A stretch of DNA of 14,312 nt from Phycisphaerales bacterium (GCA_011053245.1 DRGS01000153.1:1-14312); one strand, 5' to 3'. Positions 1 to 8,859 are shown, counted from the first letter of the stretch. The notes: a model not told the origin generated them from the letters alone. Translations and numbers: made by a program.

Positions 1-1328
1 ACATACGCCTTCGGATTCATCACCTTATTAAGATCGACATTACTAAAAGCATCATCGGCCTTAAGCCTCGCTATCAGATCGTTATGTTTACCCAACTGCT
101 TTACCTGCGCCGCCGCTTCATGCGAATGCACACGTATATTTTCATGCAACTGTTGTCTGTCCCCGCCCGCCTGCACCGCCGCCATCAAAATATTCTCCGT
201 AGCCATAAACGGCAGCTCCGACTTAACCCGCGCCGCGATCACCCGCGGATACACAACCAGCCCGCCCGCGACATTGATAAGTATCTCAAGTATCCCGTCC
301 ACCGCCAGGAACGACTCGGCAATACTGATCCGCCGATTCGACGAATCGTCCAGCGTCCGTTCCAACCACTGCTCCGCAGCCGTCATCGCAGGCGAACTCG
401 CCAGGCTAAGCACTAATCTCGCCAAACCCGTCGCTCTTTCGCATCGCATCGGATTCCGCTTATACGCCATCGCCGACGACCCGATCTGCGACTTCTCGAA
501 AGGCTCTTCCATCTCCTTCAAATTCGCCAAAAGCCGAACATCGTTACACATCTTATGCGCCGACTGCGCAACCGACGCCAAAGCGTTAACTGCCAGCATA
601 TCGATCTTCCGCTGGTACGTCTGCCCCGTCACCGCGCAACGCTTCTTAAAATCGAACGCCTTCGAGACCATCTCGTCAAGACGCTTAACCTTACTATGGC
701 TCCCATCGAACAAAGCCAGAAAAGACGCCTGCGTACCCGTCGTACCCTTAACACCCCGAAACGGCATCGTCTCGATCCGGTGTTCAAGCTCTTCCAGATC
801 CAGCGCAAACTCATAACACCAAAGTGTCGCCCGCTTACCCACCGTCGTAAGCTGCGCCGGTTGATAATGCGTAAACCCGAGCGCCGGCATCGACCTGTGT
901 TTCTTTGCGAACTTACCCAGCAGATCAACCAGACACGCAACCTTACCGGCTAACATTTCCAGCCCTTCGCGCATAATGATAAGGTCGGCATTGTCACCGA
1001 CATAACAACTCGTCGCCCCAAGGTGCATTATCGGCGCCGCCTTCGGTGCCGCATCCCCAAACGTATGCACATGCGCCATCACATCGTGCCGAAACTTCTT
1101 TTCGTATCGCGCAGCCCGACGAAGATCGATATCGTCCAGATGTTTTTCCATCTCTGTGATCTGCGTCTGCTTAATATCAAGCCCGAGTTTTTTCTGAGCA
1201 CGCGCAAGTTCCAACCAAAGCCGGCGCCACGTCCCGAACTTCTTATCCGCACCGAACAGTTCCGACATCTCCCGCGAAGCGTTCCGCTCCACCAACGGAC
1301 TTACATAAACTTTACTTTCCTTAGCCAT
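1..1328 (-). CDS. purB: Adenylosuccinate lyase (3' end cut by window edge)
   Basis: Adenylosuccinate lyase acts twice in purine synthesis, splitting fumarate from SAICAR and from adenylosuccinate, in the cytoplasm. I translated 442 full codons from the minus strand; the reading frame runs off the left edge. The protein resembles the animal-type ADSL subgroup (about 480 residues), so roughly 35-40 C-terminal residues are missing. Visible landmarks are [12 protein letters not shown] (residues 80-91), [11 protein letters not shown] (103-113), the catalytic-His segment [16 protein letters not shown] (151-166), [13 protein letters not shown] (191-203), the superfamily signature loop [13 protein letters not shown] (283-295) and [11 protein letters not shown] further on. 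The signature has Ala where many members have Pro (MPYKRNP). The start ATG (1326-1328) is preceded by AGGTGG (complement of 1335-1340) at 6-7 nt. The gene follows trxB by 39 nt on the same strand, so co-transcription is likely. The family call is very sure. Confidence 0.97.
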   Translation of the reverse strand, partial: MAKESKVYVSPLVERNASREMSELFGADKKFGTWRRLWLELARAQKKLGLDIKQTQITEMEKHLDDIDLRRAARYEKKFRHDVMAHVHTFGDAAPKAAPIMHLGATSCYVGDNADLIIMREGLEMLAGKVACLVDLLGKFAKKHRSMPALGFTHYQPAQLTTVGKRATLWCYEFALDLEELEHRIETMPFRGVKGTTGTQASFLALFDGSHSKVKRLDEMVSKAFDFKKRCAVTGQTYQRKIDMLAVNALASVAQSAHKMCNDVRLLANLKEMEEPFEKSQIGSSAMAYKRNPMRCERATGLARLVLSLASSPAMTAAEQWLERTLDDSSNRRISIAESFLAVDGILEILINVAGGLVVYPRVIAARVKSELPFMATENILMAAVQAGGDRQQLHENIRVHSHEAAAQVKQLGKHNDLIARLKADDAFSNVDLNKVMNPKAY

Positions 1329-1367
1329 ATCGATCCACCTATATTATTAGTTACAAATTCTGTTATC

Positions 1368-2366
1368 CTACCAGCCGCCAGGCTGCAGTACATCTGAGAC
1401 AGGTTCGTTCCACCAGTTAGGATCCCGGAAATACTGCTTCATCCACATCGCCGCGTTAACACCGTCGGCAACTGCCGTCACAAGCTGCATCGCCGCACCC
1501 ACCCGGCAGTCACCGGCTACGAATACACCCGGCACCGCCGTCCGCAGATACGCCGGATCGCATTTGATAAAACCATGCTCGGTCATCTCGACGAACCCAT
1601 CGAGGAATTTCGTATTCGGAACCATGCCGATAAAGATAAACGCTCCGTCGCAGCTTACCGAAATCTCTTCGTCGGTTTTGACGTTGCGGACCTTCACCGA
1701 TTCGACCTTGCCCTCGCCCTCAATAGCTGTGACGACACTATCGAGCATAAGGCTCAGATTCGAGCCATCTTCGTTGACCTTATTCATCAGCTCATCGGTC
1801 AGCACGCGCGTAGCCCGAAACTCCTGTCGCCTGTGGATCATCACAACCTCACTTGCAAACTTCGCCAGATGCAGAGCCTCTTCGATAGCCGTATTACCAC
1901 CGCCAACGGCTACGACCTTTCGCCCCTTAAAAAACGGTGCGTCGCACGTCCCGCAATAACTCACGCCCGCCCCTGCATTGCGAAACTCCTGCTCGCCGGG
2001 TGCGCCAAGCTGGCGATACGAACTGCCCGGAGCAAGCACCACCGAACGACCGACATACACATCTTCGTCACAGGTAATCTCGATATTGCCATCGTCGAGT
2101 CGCTTTAGCCCCGTAACTTCGGCACCGCCTTTGATCTCGGCTCCGAATTTCGTCACCTGGCTGACCATTTTCTCGATAAGCTCCGGTCCGCCGATCTCAT
2201 CGAAAGCCGGATAATTCTCGATCCGGTCCGTAGTAGCGATCTGCCCGCCCGGAAAAAATTTCTCCAATACCAGCGTCTTAAACCTGTCCCGCGCCGAATA
2301 CAAAGCCGCCCCCAACCCTGCCGGTCCGCCACCAACTATTATGCTGTCATATATTTCCTGAGCCAT
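1368..2366 (-). CDS. trxB: Thioredoxin-disulfide reductase
   Basis: NADPH- and FAD-dependent flavoprotein that reduces thioredoxin in the cytoplasm. The 332-residue product has the usual low-molecular-weight TrxB length. Order of motifs: FAD-binding GGGPAG (12-17), GGQIATTDRIENYP (40-53), the redox-active CxxC as CGTC followed by DAPFF (138-145), the NADPH-binding VGGGNTA (154-160) and HRRQEFRA (178-185), and the second FAD motif GVFVAGDCR near the C-terminus. CGTC differs slightly from the common CATC but keeps both cysteines. The frame is open for 16 codons upstream, but I chose ATG at 2364-2366 because the protein then starts MAQEIYDSIIVGGG and because AGGGGA (complement of 2373-2378) sits 6 nt upstream. 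purB follows 39 nt downstream. A candidate promoter lies at 2449-2477. Confidence 0.96.
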   Translation of the reverse strand: MAQEIYDSIIVGGGPAGLGAALYSARDRFKTLVLEKFFPGGQIATTDRIENYPAFDEIGGPELIEKMVSQVTKFGAEIKGGAEVTGLKRLDDGNIEITCDEDVYVGRSVVLAPGSSYRQLGAPGEQEFRNAGAGVSYCGTCDAPFFKGRKVVAVGGGNTAIEEALHLAKFASEVVMIHRRQEFRATRVLTDELMNKVNEDGSNLSLMLDSVVTAIEGEGKVESVKVRNVKTDEEISVSCDGAFIFIGMVPNTKFLDGFVEMTEHGFIKCDPAYLRTAVPGVFVAGDCRVGAAMQLVTAVADGVNAAMWMKQYFRDPNWWNEPVSDVLQPGGW

Positions 2367-2448
2367 GATGAATCCCCTATAAAATCCTAAAATCAACGAT
2401 TCGGCTGTCCACACACACCGCCAAAGCAGCTATAAATAACCAACCCCA

Positions 2449-2477
2449 ATAATAACCCCCAACAAACGATTATGCAA
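2449..2477 (-). promoter_or_regulatory. Candidate sigma-70-type promoter of trxB-purB
   Basis: On the minus strand TTGCAT (complement of 2472-2477) and TATTAT (complement of 2449-2454) are separated by exactly 17 nt. Transcription would begin near 2441 and give a leader of about 75 nt before trxB. The match is 4/6 and 5/6 to the sigma-70 consensus. No operator is evident. Confidence 0.5.
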
Positions 2478-2518
2478 CAACTGCTTCTGCCCAACCCGCA
2501 ATACCCGCCGGAAATCAC

Positions 2519-2547
2519 TTGCCCGCCGATTACTTTGATAATATAAT
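2519..2547 (+). promoter_or_regulatory. Candidate sigma-70-type promoter of the zinc-ribbon genes
   Basis: TTGCCC (2519-2524) and a perfect TATAAT (2542-2547) are 17 nt apart. The predicted transcription start, around 2554, leaves a leader of only about 25 nt that contains the strong Shine-Dalgarno GGAGGT at 2571-2576. This matters for the start of the first gene, because the transcript cannot include any more upstream start codon. It lies back to back with the trxB promoter. Confidence 0.6.
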
Positions 2548-2579
2548 CGTCTTGGAGCGTCTTATTCTATGGAGGTAAT

Positions 2580-2792
2580 ATCAGGCAGGATTTTAATTAT
2601 GTTTGTGTAAAGTGCAGTCACCGGGAGTGCGATACCGGCGAGTTTCGGGCTACGGGCGGTTTTCTCAGCAAAGTGTTTGACCTTCAGTCGAAACGGTTTA
2701 CGACGGTAACTTGCAAAAACTGCCAGTACACCGAAATATACCGGGCTTCGTCCAGCATGCTTGGAAATATTTTCGATCTGTTCTCGAACTAA
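2580..2792 (+). CDS. Small zinc-ribbon protein, probable ATC start
   Basis: A 70-residue protein easily missed because it has no ATG, GTG, TTG or CTG start ahead of its first motif. Reading in frame gives CVKC (9-12), GEFRATGGFLSKVFDLQ (20-36), TTVTCKNCQYTEIYR (41-55) and SSSMLGNIFDLFSN (57-70). Two CxxC pairs should bind one zinc ion. The overall pattern matches the family annotated as nucleic-acid-binding protein with Zn-ribbon (DUF2082-like), whose members are usually about 65-75 residues. The frame is closed upstream by TAA at 2544-2546, inside the -10 box of the promoter. GGAGGT at 2571-2576 points to a start at ATC 2580-2582, which also gives the expected N-terminal length. A sequencing error converting ATG to ATC is the main alternative. 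The next gene starts 31 nt downstream, so the two are probably one operon. The molecular role is unknown. Confidence 0.75.
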   Translation: MRQDFNYVCVKCSHRECDTGEFRATGGFLSKVFDLQSKRFTTVTCKNCQYTEIYRASSSMLGNIFDLFSN

Positions 2793-2823
2793 ATACCGGC
2801 GACATTGCTTACTGGAGGTGATA

Positions 2824-3234
2824 ATGCAGGACAATCTCATAACGATAGCGACTTTCAGGATGCCGATGCCCGATCCCGGGGGTATGGCAGAGCTTGCCAA
2901 ACTCCAGCTTAAATTCGCCGATATCCCCTGTTTTCTCTCCGGCAGCAATTTTACAGATACCTACTGGCTTTATTCTATTGTCGATCGTGGCATCAGTCTT
3001 CAGGTAAAAGACTCCGATGCCGAAAGAGCCCTTGCCATACTCAAAGATACCCAAACAGTCGAACTCGACGAAACAGACGACTTCTTTGTTTGCCCGGAAT
3101 GCTCGGCAACCAACGTCACATACGAGAAATTCTCACGGGCCTGCATCTACCTGTCGATCCTGCTCTTCAAGGTTCCCCTGACATTCTTAAAACGGATCTA
3201 TCGCTGCAACGCATGCTCACACACATGGAAATAA
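2824..3234 (+). CDS. DUF2007-type domain protein with C-terminal zinc ribbon
   Basis: A 136-residue protein with two parts. Residues 1-75 resemble the DUF2007 domain (putative signal-transducing, ferredoxin-like fold): ITIATFRMP at the start, LQLKFADIPCFLSG in the middle, and SLQVKDSDAERALAIL at the end. Residues 85-136 form a split zinc ribbon, with CPEC (90-93) and CNAC (128-131) followed by HTWK. The stretch between the two knuckles, ACIYLSILLFKVPLTFL (107-122), is strongly hydrophobic and could be a membrane hairpin or a buried insertion. The frame is open further upstream, but ATG at 2824-2826 has an excellent GGAGG 5 nt upstream (2814-2818). It follows another zinc-ribbon gene by 31 nt and precedes the ftsH promoter. 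Biochemical function is unknown; the domain names describe fold only. Confidence 0.82.
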   Translation: MQDNLITIATFRMPMPDPGGMAELAKLQLKFADIPCFLSGSNFTDTYWLYSIVDRGISLQVKDSDAERALAILKDTQTVELDETDDFFVCPECSATNVTYEKFSRACIYLSILLFKVPLTFLKRIYRCNACSHTWK

Positions 3235-3282
3235 ACAGAATTGGGCCACCGGCGAATGATTTCTTTTAATCCTCTAAAATAG

Positions 3283-3312
3283 TTGGACGATTTGGATATT
3301 ATTGGGTATAAT
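3283..3312 (+). promoter_or_regulatory. Promoter of ftsH, sigma-70 type
   Basis: TTGGAC (3283-3288) and a perfect TATAAT (3307-3312) are separated by 18 nt. This is among the best promoter matches in the window. Transcription would begin near 3319, leaving a leader of about 115 nt before the chosen ftsH start. I see no heat-shock inverted repeat (CIRCE) in this leader. Confidence 0.65.
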
Positions 3313-3433
3313 ACGTTTTGGCGCAGAACGTGCGGTTGTACTTTTGGGTATAGATAGGTATCCGGCTGACATATTCCGGCCTGTTGAGAGCGTTTGCGGC
3401 AACAATTACATAGCATTAATGGGACACATAGAT

Positions 3434-5485
3434 ATGGCTGACAATAAGAATAATCCGTCTGATGGTGACAAGGACAAGGGTAAAGGCCCGGCTGGCGAAG
3501 GCCCCGGTTCGGGTAAAGGGCCTGTTTTGAAGTTTAACCGCAGCCCGTTCGGGTGGCTGGTGATAGGCTTGGTCCTGATGAGTTTGATGATGGTGGCGAG
3601 CCAGTTCAAGAAAGCTGAAGAGCTTAGCTATATACCTCAATTTGTCGATTATCTCGATGCCGGGCATATCAAAAGCGTCAAATTCGAGCCGACGCAGATA
3701 TCCGGTACGTTCAACGCCAAGGGCATGGAGTCGCGAGGCAAAAAGCCGCTTCATTTTCGTGTGTTTTACAGCGACGCGATGAAGGAAGAGACCCTGTTAG
3801 AGCGATGTCGCGACAAAGGGGTCATCGTAGAAGCCGCCAAACCAGACATCATCGGCAGCATACTCGTAAGCCTCTTGCCGATCATATTGCTTATTGGAAT
3901 CATCTATTTCGTGTTCCTGCGGAACATGAAGGCAGGCGGCGGCGGGATGCTGATGAATTTCGGCAGGAGCAAGCACCGTCTTCGCGGCAAAGACGATGTG
4001 AAGGTGACATTTGCCGATGTAGCAGGTATCGAAGAAGCCAAAGCTGAGGTAGCTGAAACGATCGATTTCCTGAAGAACCCGAAAAAGTTCAAAAAGATCG
4101 GCGGCAGGATACCGCGCGGCGTTCTATTAGTAGGGCCTCCCGGATGCGGCAAAACTTTGCTTGCAAAGGCGATCGCAGGAGAATCGGATGTTCCGTTTTT
4201 CAGTATTTCGGGTAGCGATTTCGTCGAGATGTTCGTCGGTGTCGGTGCCAGCCGCGTCCGCGATCTGTTCAAGCAAGCCAAGGAGAATTCACCCTGTATC
4301 ATATTTCTTGACGAGATCGACGCCATCGGACGAAAGCGGGGCCCCGGGTTCTCGACTGGCGGCCATGATGAGCGAGAGCAGACGCTTAACGCGATATTAG
4401 TCGAGATGGACGGTTTCGATACGGACGACCAGATCATCGTGATAGCGGCAACGAACCGGGGCGATATTCTCGACCATGCTCTGACACGGCCAGGTCGATT
4501 TGACAGGCAGGTCGTTGTACCGCTGCCGGACCTTAAGGGCAGATTTGAAATACTTAAGATTCACGCCGCGAAGATAAAACTCGGCCCGGATGTCAATTTC
4601 GAGCGGGTGGCACGCGGAACACCTATGTTTAGCGGTGCCGAACTGGAAGCACTTATAAACGAAGCGGCGATAAGCGCAAGCATGGCCGATAAGGATTTTG
4701 TCGAACTGGAGGACCTCGAAGAAGCCAGAGATAAGGTAAGGTGGGGAAGGGCTAAAAAGAGCAGGGTCGTCGATGAGCAGGACAAGCGACTTACGGCATT
4801 TCATGAAGCAGGCCATGCTCTCATTCAGCATACATTAGAGGACGCAGATCCTTTGCACAAAGTCAGCATTATCCCGAGAGGGCCGATGGGCGGAGCGACG
4901 TTTTCGCTTCCTGAGAAGGATCGGACGTATTATACGCGGAAGTACTGCATGGCACAGATGCAGGTTTGCTTCGGCGGTCGTTTGGCTGAGGAGATGTTCT
5001 GTGACGATATAAGCAGTGGGGCACAATCAGATATTCTTCAGGCAACGATGATGGCCAAGGAGATGATCCTGACATGGGGGATGGGCGAGGAGTTAGGACC
5101 GATCAATTATAGCAGTGAGCCTGATCCGGGGTCATATTTCCCGATGATGGGGCCGGACTATTCGCAGAAGACCGCTGAGCTTATCGACAAAGAGGTAAGG
5201 AAGATCATCGACGAGGCGTATGTCGCGGCGAAAAACCTTATAGCCGACAACAAGGAGAACTTGCAGAATCTGGCTGATGCGCTGATAAAGTATGAGACTC
5301 TCGATGCTGCCGATGTACAAATCGTGTTAGAAGGCAAAACGCTGGACAAACCGACGGTTTCCGATCTTCTGGCGATGGAGCAGGCGAAAAAAGAAAGCAA
5401 AGGCGAAGGTTCCGAAGAAGTCGCAAGCAGTGACGAAGGCGGAGAAAAAGAGCAGAACGATGAAGTAGCTGAGCCGCAAGATTGA
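3434..5485 (+). CDS. ftsH: ATP-dependent zinc metalloprotease FtsH
   Basis: Membrane-anchored AAA+ protease that extracts and degrades misfolded membrane proteins and regulatory cytoplasmic proteins. The product is 683 residues. Residues 1-38 form a charged, Gly/Lys/Asp-rich cytoplasmic extension, longer than in E. coli. Transmembrane segments lie at about 40-57 and 141-163, flanking a small periplasmic domain. The AAA module has Walker A GPPGCGKT (234-241, with Cys for the usual Thr), pore motif FVG (267-269), Walker B IIFLDE (289-294) and arginine-finger region RPGRFDR (352-358). The protease domain has HEAGH (457-461) and the third zinc ligand Asp533 in GAQSD. The C-terminus (655-683) is acidic. 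The frame is open back to 3302, but that would place the start ahead of the TATAAT box. Two ATGs remain (3419 and 3434); I prefer 3434 because GGGA lies 9 nt upstream, though this Shine-Dalgarno is weak. Confidence 0.97.
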   Translation: MADNKNNPSDGDKDKGKGPAGEGPGSGKGPVLKFNRSPFGWLVIGLVLMSLMMVASQFKKAEELSYIPQFVDYLDAGHIKSVKFEPTQISGTFNAKGMESRGKKPLHFRVFYSDAMKEETLLERCRDKGVIVEAAKPDIIGSILVSLLPIILLIGIIYFVFLRNMKAGGGGMLMNFGRSKHRLRGKDDVKVTFADVAGIEEAKAEVAETIDFLKNPKKFKKIGGRIPRGVLLVGPPGCGKTLLAKAIAGESDVPFFSISGSDFVEMFVGVGASRVRDLFKQAKENSPCIIFLDEIDAIGRKRGPGFSTGGHDEREQTLNAILVEMDGFDTDDQIIVIAATNRGDILDHALTRPGRFDRQVVVPLPDLKGRFEILKIHAAKIKLGPDVNFERVARGTPMFSGAELEALINEAAISASMADKDFVELEDLEEARDKVRWGRAKKSRVVDEQDKRLTAFHEAGHALIQHTLEDADPLHKVSIIPRGPMGGATFSLPEKDRTYYTRKYCMAQMQVCFGGRLAEEMFCDDISSGAQSDILQATMMAKEMILTWGMGEELGPINYSSEPDPGSYFPMMGPDYSQKTAELIDKEVRKIIDEAYVAAKNLIADNKENLQNLADALIKYETLDAADVQIVLEGKTLDKPTVSDLLAMEQAKKESKGEGSEEVASSDEGGEKEQNDEVAEPQD

Positions 5486-5597
5486 GGAGTGCAAGCAATT
5501 TTCGGCATGTTTGAAAAGTCAAACGGGGGCAAAATGGCAGTGTATGGAGTGTGCGTCTTTTATATTTTATTAAACTTATGAAATCGTGAGGTGTGCT

Positions 5598-7016
5598 ATG
5601 AAATGTTGTAAATCGATTATTTTAACTGTTTTGTTGGTTGTGTTTGCGGTTTCTCCGGCGGTTGTCCGGGGACAAGATGAGGGGATCGCCGCACTTAAGG
5701 AAACTTCGAAGGCGTTTGCTTCGGTAGCGAAGAAGACGATGCCGGCGGTGGTTTCTATCACGGTTGAAAAAGATGTTTCGATCAGCGGTAGAGGCGGACA
5801 ATCTCATTACGAGGAGTTTTTCGAACAGTTCTTCGGCTACCGGTCAAGACCGAGACAGCCGCAGGAATACACACAAACCGGTCTCGGGTCTGGTTTTATC
5901 GTAAGCAGCGACGGATATATCCTGACGAATAATCATGTAGTAGGCGATGCCGACCGCATTAAGGTTGCACTTGGCGACGGCAGGACGCTGGACGCCGAGA
6001 TCGTCGGGGTCGATCCCGATTCGGACATAGCGGTCATCAAGATCGAGGGCAAAGATTTTCCTGTGATCGAATTGGGCGATTCCGATGCTCTGGATATCGG
6101 CGAGTGGGTCATCGCGGTAGGTAATCCTTTTGGGTTAGCCGAAACGGTGACAGTCGGTGTGGTAAGTGCAAAGGGCAGGAGCGGCTTTGGTATAACCGAT
6201 GGCGGCTATGAAGACTTTATCCAGACCGACGCAGCGATCAACCCGGGCAATTCCGGTGGGCCGCTGCTGAATCTTGACGGTGAAGCGATAGGTGTCAATA
6301 CGTTTATCTTCAGTAAGAGTGGCGGCTATATGGGTATCGGTTTTGCGGTTCCTATCAATATGGCCAAGCGGGCCAAGGACCAGTTGATAAGTTCGGGTAA
6401 GATAACGCACGGCTATCTGGGGATCAGGATGGGCAATGTAAAAGAAGGCGTAGCCGAGTTTTTCGGTCTTGACAATGGTGGAGGCGTTATTGTTAAAGAG
6501 GTCATGGAAGATTCGCCGGCGGAGAAAGCCGGTCTCAAGAAGGACGACATCGTACTGAAAATAGACGGTAAGGAAGTAAAAGATACTCAGGGGCTTCGCA
6601 ATACGATAGCATTTCTTGAGCCGGGTACGAGGGTCACTCTGGTTATATTCCGTGACAGTAAGGAAAAGAAGGTCAAGGTTAAGATAGGGTCGCTTGAGGA
6701 CAGCAAAATTGCCACGAAAATGTCCAGGACCGCCGAGGAATTGGGGCTTAAGGTTAAGGAGATAACATCGGAGACTGCCAGACAATTCGGCTATGACCAG
6801 GGTGAGGGCGTCATCATCACCGATGTTGAAAGCGGCTCTCCGGCTGGGCGAGCGGGTATCCAGGCGGGACTGGCAATACTGAGCGTTAATCGCAAGGCGG
6901 TGAGTACGATAGCCGAGTTTAATGAGGCGCTGATAAAGACGAAAGAAACACGGAAAGCTCTGCTGGAGGTCAGGAACAGGCGGTACAGTTGGTATGAAGT
7001 GCTGGTGCTTGAATAG
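5598..7016 (+). CDS. htrA: Periplasmic serine protease of the HtrA/Deg family
   Basis: Envelope chaperone-protease that degrades or refolds damaged exported proteins. The 472-residue product begins with a signal peptide: Lys2 and Lys5, then hydrophobic residues 7-23, with likely cleavage near Gly25. The trypsin-like domain carries His113 in TNNHVV, Asp143 in DSDIAVIK and Ser219 in the GNSGGP motif, so the triad is complete. Two PDZ domains follow, about 272-365 (YLGIRMG onwards) and 382-470 (LGLKVKEIT onwards). That domain order is that of DegP/DegQ. A region of about 25 residues rich in Phe, Arg and Gln (70-92) precedes the catalytic core and may be the LA loop. ATG at 5598 was chosen over an upstream GTG at 5586 because GAGG (5588-5591) is spaced 6 nt from it and the signal peptide then starts correctly. 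It lies 112 nt after ftsH on the same strand; together they make a protein quality-control block. Confidence 0.95.
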   Translation: MKCCKSIILTVLLVVFAVSPAVVRGQDEGIAALKETSKAFASVAKKTMPAVVSITVEKDVSISGRGGQSHYEEFFEQFFGYRSRPRQPQEYTQTGLGSGFIVSSDGYILTNNHVVGDADRIKVALGDGRTLDAEIVGVDPDSDIAVIKIEGKDFPVIELGDSDALDIGEWVIAVGNPFGLAETVTVGVVSAKGRSGFGITDGGYEDFIQTDAAINPGNSGGPLLNLDGEAIGVNTFIFSKSGGYMGIGFAVPINMAKRAKDQLISSGKITHGYLGIRMGNVKEGVAEFFGLDNGGGVIVKEVMEDSPAEKAGLKKDDIVLKIDGKEVKDTQGLRNTIAFLEPGTRVTLVIFRDSKEKKVKVKIGSLEDSKIATKMSRTAEELGLKVKEITSETARQFGYDQGEGVIITDVESGSPAGRAGIQAGLAILSVNRKAVSTIAEFNEALIKTKETRKALLEVRNRRYSWYEVLVLE

Positions 7017-7032
7017 GGCATTGGGTTTTGCT

Positions 7033-7061
7033 TTCGTACGAATTGGTGTATATTTTACAAT
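7033..7061 (+). promoter_or_regulatory. Weak candidate promoter upstream of the thioredoxin-fold gene
   Basis: TTCGTA (7033-7038) and TACAAT (7056-7061) are 17 nt apart. The -10 match is good and the -35 match is poor (3/6). The -35 lies in a palindrome, TTCGTACGAA (7033-7042). A nearby TATATT at 7049-7054 is an alternative -10. Confidence 0.3.
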
Positions 7062-7117
7062 AGTGCCACCGATGGGTTCAGGTGGTATTTGGGATTTTTC
7101 CGAATGGGAGATACATT

Positions 7118-7699
7118 ATGGCATTTACACTTGAAATTGAACAAAAGGCTCACGACTTTCTACTCTGCGGAACCGACGGCAAATCTTATCGTCTTGCCGA
7201 TTTCGCCGATGCGAGGATCCTCGTCATTTTCTTCACATGCAACCACTGCCCCTACGTCATCAACTCCGATGAGGTCACACGCGCAACCGCCGAAAAATTC
7301 AAACCACTCGGTGTGAAATTCGTCGGCATCAATTCCAACAGCCCCGAAACTCACGAAGAGGATTCTTTCGAGAATATGGTTTTACGCATGGAAGACAAAA
7401 AATTTCCATGGACCTATCTTTTCGACAGTACGCAGGATGTTGCGCGCGAGTATGGTGCGATACGCACTCCGCACTTTTTTGTATTCGAGGAAGATCGACA
7501 ACTTCTCTATACCGGCAGAGGTGTTGACAACCCGCGCGAAACCGACAAGATAACCGTCAATGACCTCGAAAATGCGCTCGATGAGATCATGGCCGGCAAA
7601 CCCGTCACCACACCCGTAACGAATCCGATCGGCTGCAATGTTAAATGGCACGGTAAGGACGCCCACTGGATGCCCGCCAATGCCTGCGACCTCATTTGA
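7118..7699 (+). CDS. Thioredoxin-fold protein of the AhpC/TSA-like family
   Basis: A 193-residue thioredoxin-fold protein without signal peptide, so probably cytoplasmic. The active site is CNHC followed by Pro-Tyr-Val (41-47) at the end of the ILVIFFT strand. The cis-Pro loop is RTPHFFVF (116-123). The stretch [18 protein letters not shown] (65-82) and a C-terminal GCNVKW (172-177) fit a widespread family annotated as thioredoxin-like or peroxiredoxin-like proteins. Partner and substrate are unknown; a CxxC active site suggests disulfide exchange rather than a typical peroxidase. ATG 7118-7120 was chosen over an upstream in-frame ATG because GGGAG (7106-7110) sits 7 nt before it and the product then begins [11 protein letters not shown]. 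The QTMAN-like gene starts 41 nt downstream, so these may be co-transcribed. Confidence 0.85.
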   Translation: MAFTLEIEQKAHDFLLCGTDGKSYRLADFADARILVIFFTCNHCPYVINSDEVTRATAEKFKPLGVKFVGINSNSPETHEEDSFENMVLRMEDKKFPWTYLFDSTQDVAREYGAIRTPHFFVFEEDRQLLYTGRGVDNPRETDKITVNDLENALDEIMAGKPVTTPVTNPIGCNVKWHGKDAHWMPANACDLI

Positions 7700-7740
7700 A
7701 GATCGCTGCCGGCTATGACGCTAAGGACGACTGATTGTAA

Positions 7741-8859
7741 ATGAAAATACTCGCACTGGAAGCATATTACGGCGGCAGCCACAAAGCATTTCTCGACGGC
7801 TGGATCGCTAACAGCCGCCATGACTGGACGCTGCTGACGTTGCCTCCTAACAAATGGAAATGGCGGATGCGAAACTCCGCCGTCGCGTTCGCCGATCAAG
7901 TAAACGATTCTCTCTCCAAGGGCAATAGCTGGGACGTTATCTTTTGCAGCGACATGCTGAACCTCGCCGAGTTTAAGGGCCTCGTCGATAAATCCGTAAG
8001 CGATATGACCTCCGTTGTTTATTTCCACGAAAATCAGCTTACCTATCCCAACCGCTTTGAATCCGAGAGGGATTATCAGTATGTAATGACAAATCTCACC
8101 ACAGCTCTTGCCGCTGATTACGTCTGGTTCAATTCCGCGTTCCATCGCGACGAATTTCTCACGGCCATGACCGCTTTCCTAAAACGCATGCCCGAATCCG
8201 AACCCATCGACCCCGCCGAAAGGATAAAGCCGAAATCAGCTGTCTACCCGCCCGGCATTGCGAGGATAGATACCTCCGCCAAAAAACAAAAACCTGCCGG
8301 ACCGCTGCGAATACTCTGGGCGGCAAGGTGGGAGCATGATAAGAACCCCGATGATTTTTTCGCAGCTCTTAAGATCGTAAAGGAAATGGGAATCGATTTT
8401 CGTCTTAGCGTGATTGGCGAGCGTTTTAGCGATGAGCCGGAGGTCTTTGTCTGGGCCGAAGAGTTTTTCGCTGAGAATATCGACCGCTGGGGCTTTCAGG
8501 AAACCCGTGCCGATTACGAAGCGGCCCTGCTCGATGCCGATGTGATAGTATCGACCGCTAATCACGAATTCTTCGGCGTAACCGTCGCTGAAGCAATATC
8601 GGCTGGGGCGTATCCGGTGCTGCCGGAACGGCTGGCCTACCCGGAGATAATAAGGAACATTGCACCCGAAAGTCCGGGCGAATTTTTCTATGACGGAACC
8701 ATTAAGGGCCTTGCCGAAAAACTGATTGCACTTTGTGAGACTATTGCGATCACCGGGCTGTGGGGTGATAATCCCAACCGTGGGATATGGTCGATGAAAC
8801 TATTGCACTGGCCGACCCGCGCAAGGATAATGGATAATGACTTAGAGGATCTCAAATGA
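7741..8859 (+). CDS. QTMAN-like glycosyltransferase (tRNA-queuosine alpha-mannosyltransferase homologue)
   Basis: A 372-residue GT-B-fold glycosyltransferase resembling vertebrate QTMAN (GTDC1), which transfers mannose from GDP-mannose to queuosine at position 34 of tRNA-Asp. The DUF3524-type N-terminal domain contains EAYYGGSHK (7-15), LPPNKWKWRMR (34-44), YFHENQLTYP (94-103) and ERDYQY (109-114). After a spacer at about 150-185, much shorter than in the animal enzyme, the GT4-like half has RWEHDKNPDDFF (196-207), SVIGERFSD (223-231) and STANHEFFGVTVAEA (271-285), which includes the usual Glu-rich donor site. All main motifs are intact. Its stop overlaps the next start as ATGA, indicating translational coupling with the U32 gene. 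The Shine-Dalgarno is poor (AAGGA at 7723-7727, 13 nt away). Family membership is secure; that the bacterial enzyme acts on queuosine is an inference. Confidence 0.88.
   Translation: MKILALEAYYGGSHKAFLDGWIANSRHDWTLLTLPPNKWKWRMRNSAVAFADQVNDSLSKGNSWDVIFCSDMLNLAEFKGLVDKSVSDMTSVVYFHENQLTYPNRFESERDYQYVMTNLTTALAADYVWFNSAFHRDEFLTAMTAFLKRMPESEPIDPAERIKPKSAVYPPGIARIDTSAKKQKPAGPLRILWAARWEHDKNPDDFFAALKIVKEMGIDFRLSVIGERFSDEPEVFVWAEEFFAENIDRWGFQETRADYEAALLDADVIVSTANHEFFGVTVAEAISAGAYPVLPERLAYPEIIRNIAPESPGEFFYDGTIKGLAEKLIALCETIAITGLWGDNPNRGIWSMKLLHWPTRARIMDNDLEDLK

Noticed and set aside
283..292. The PurB signature change MPYKRNP to MAYKRNP (residues 287-293 of PurB) as a sign of inactivation
   Set aside because: The rest of the signature and all catalytic segments are intact, and I believe Ala occurs at this position in other bacterial members, so loss of function is not supported.
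629..953. Open frames on both strands within purB, trxB, htrA and the thioredoxin gene
   Set aside because: All are shadows of the confidently identified genes; translations are Arg/Leu/Ser-rich without domains.
3302..3433. A longer ftsH start giving 44 extra residues
   Set aside because: That ATG precedes and the frame runs through the TATAAT box at 3307-3312, so it would not be on the transcript; the extra residues do not look like FtsH.
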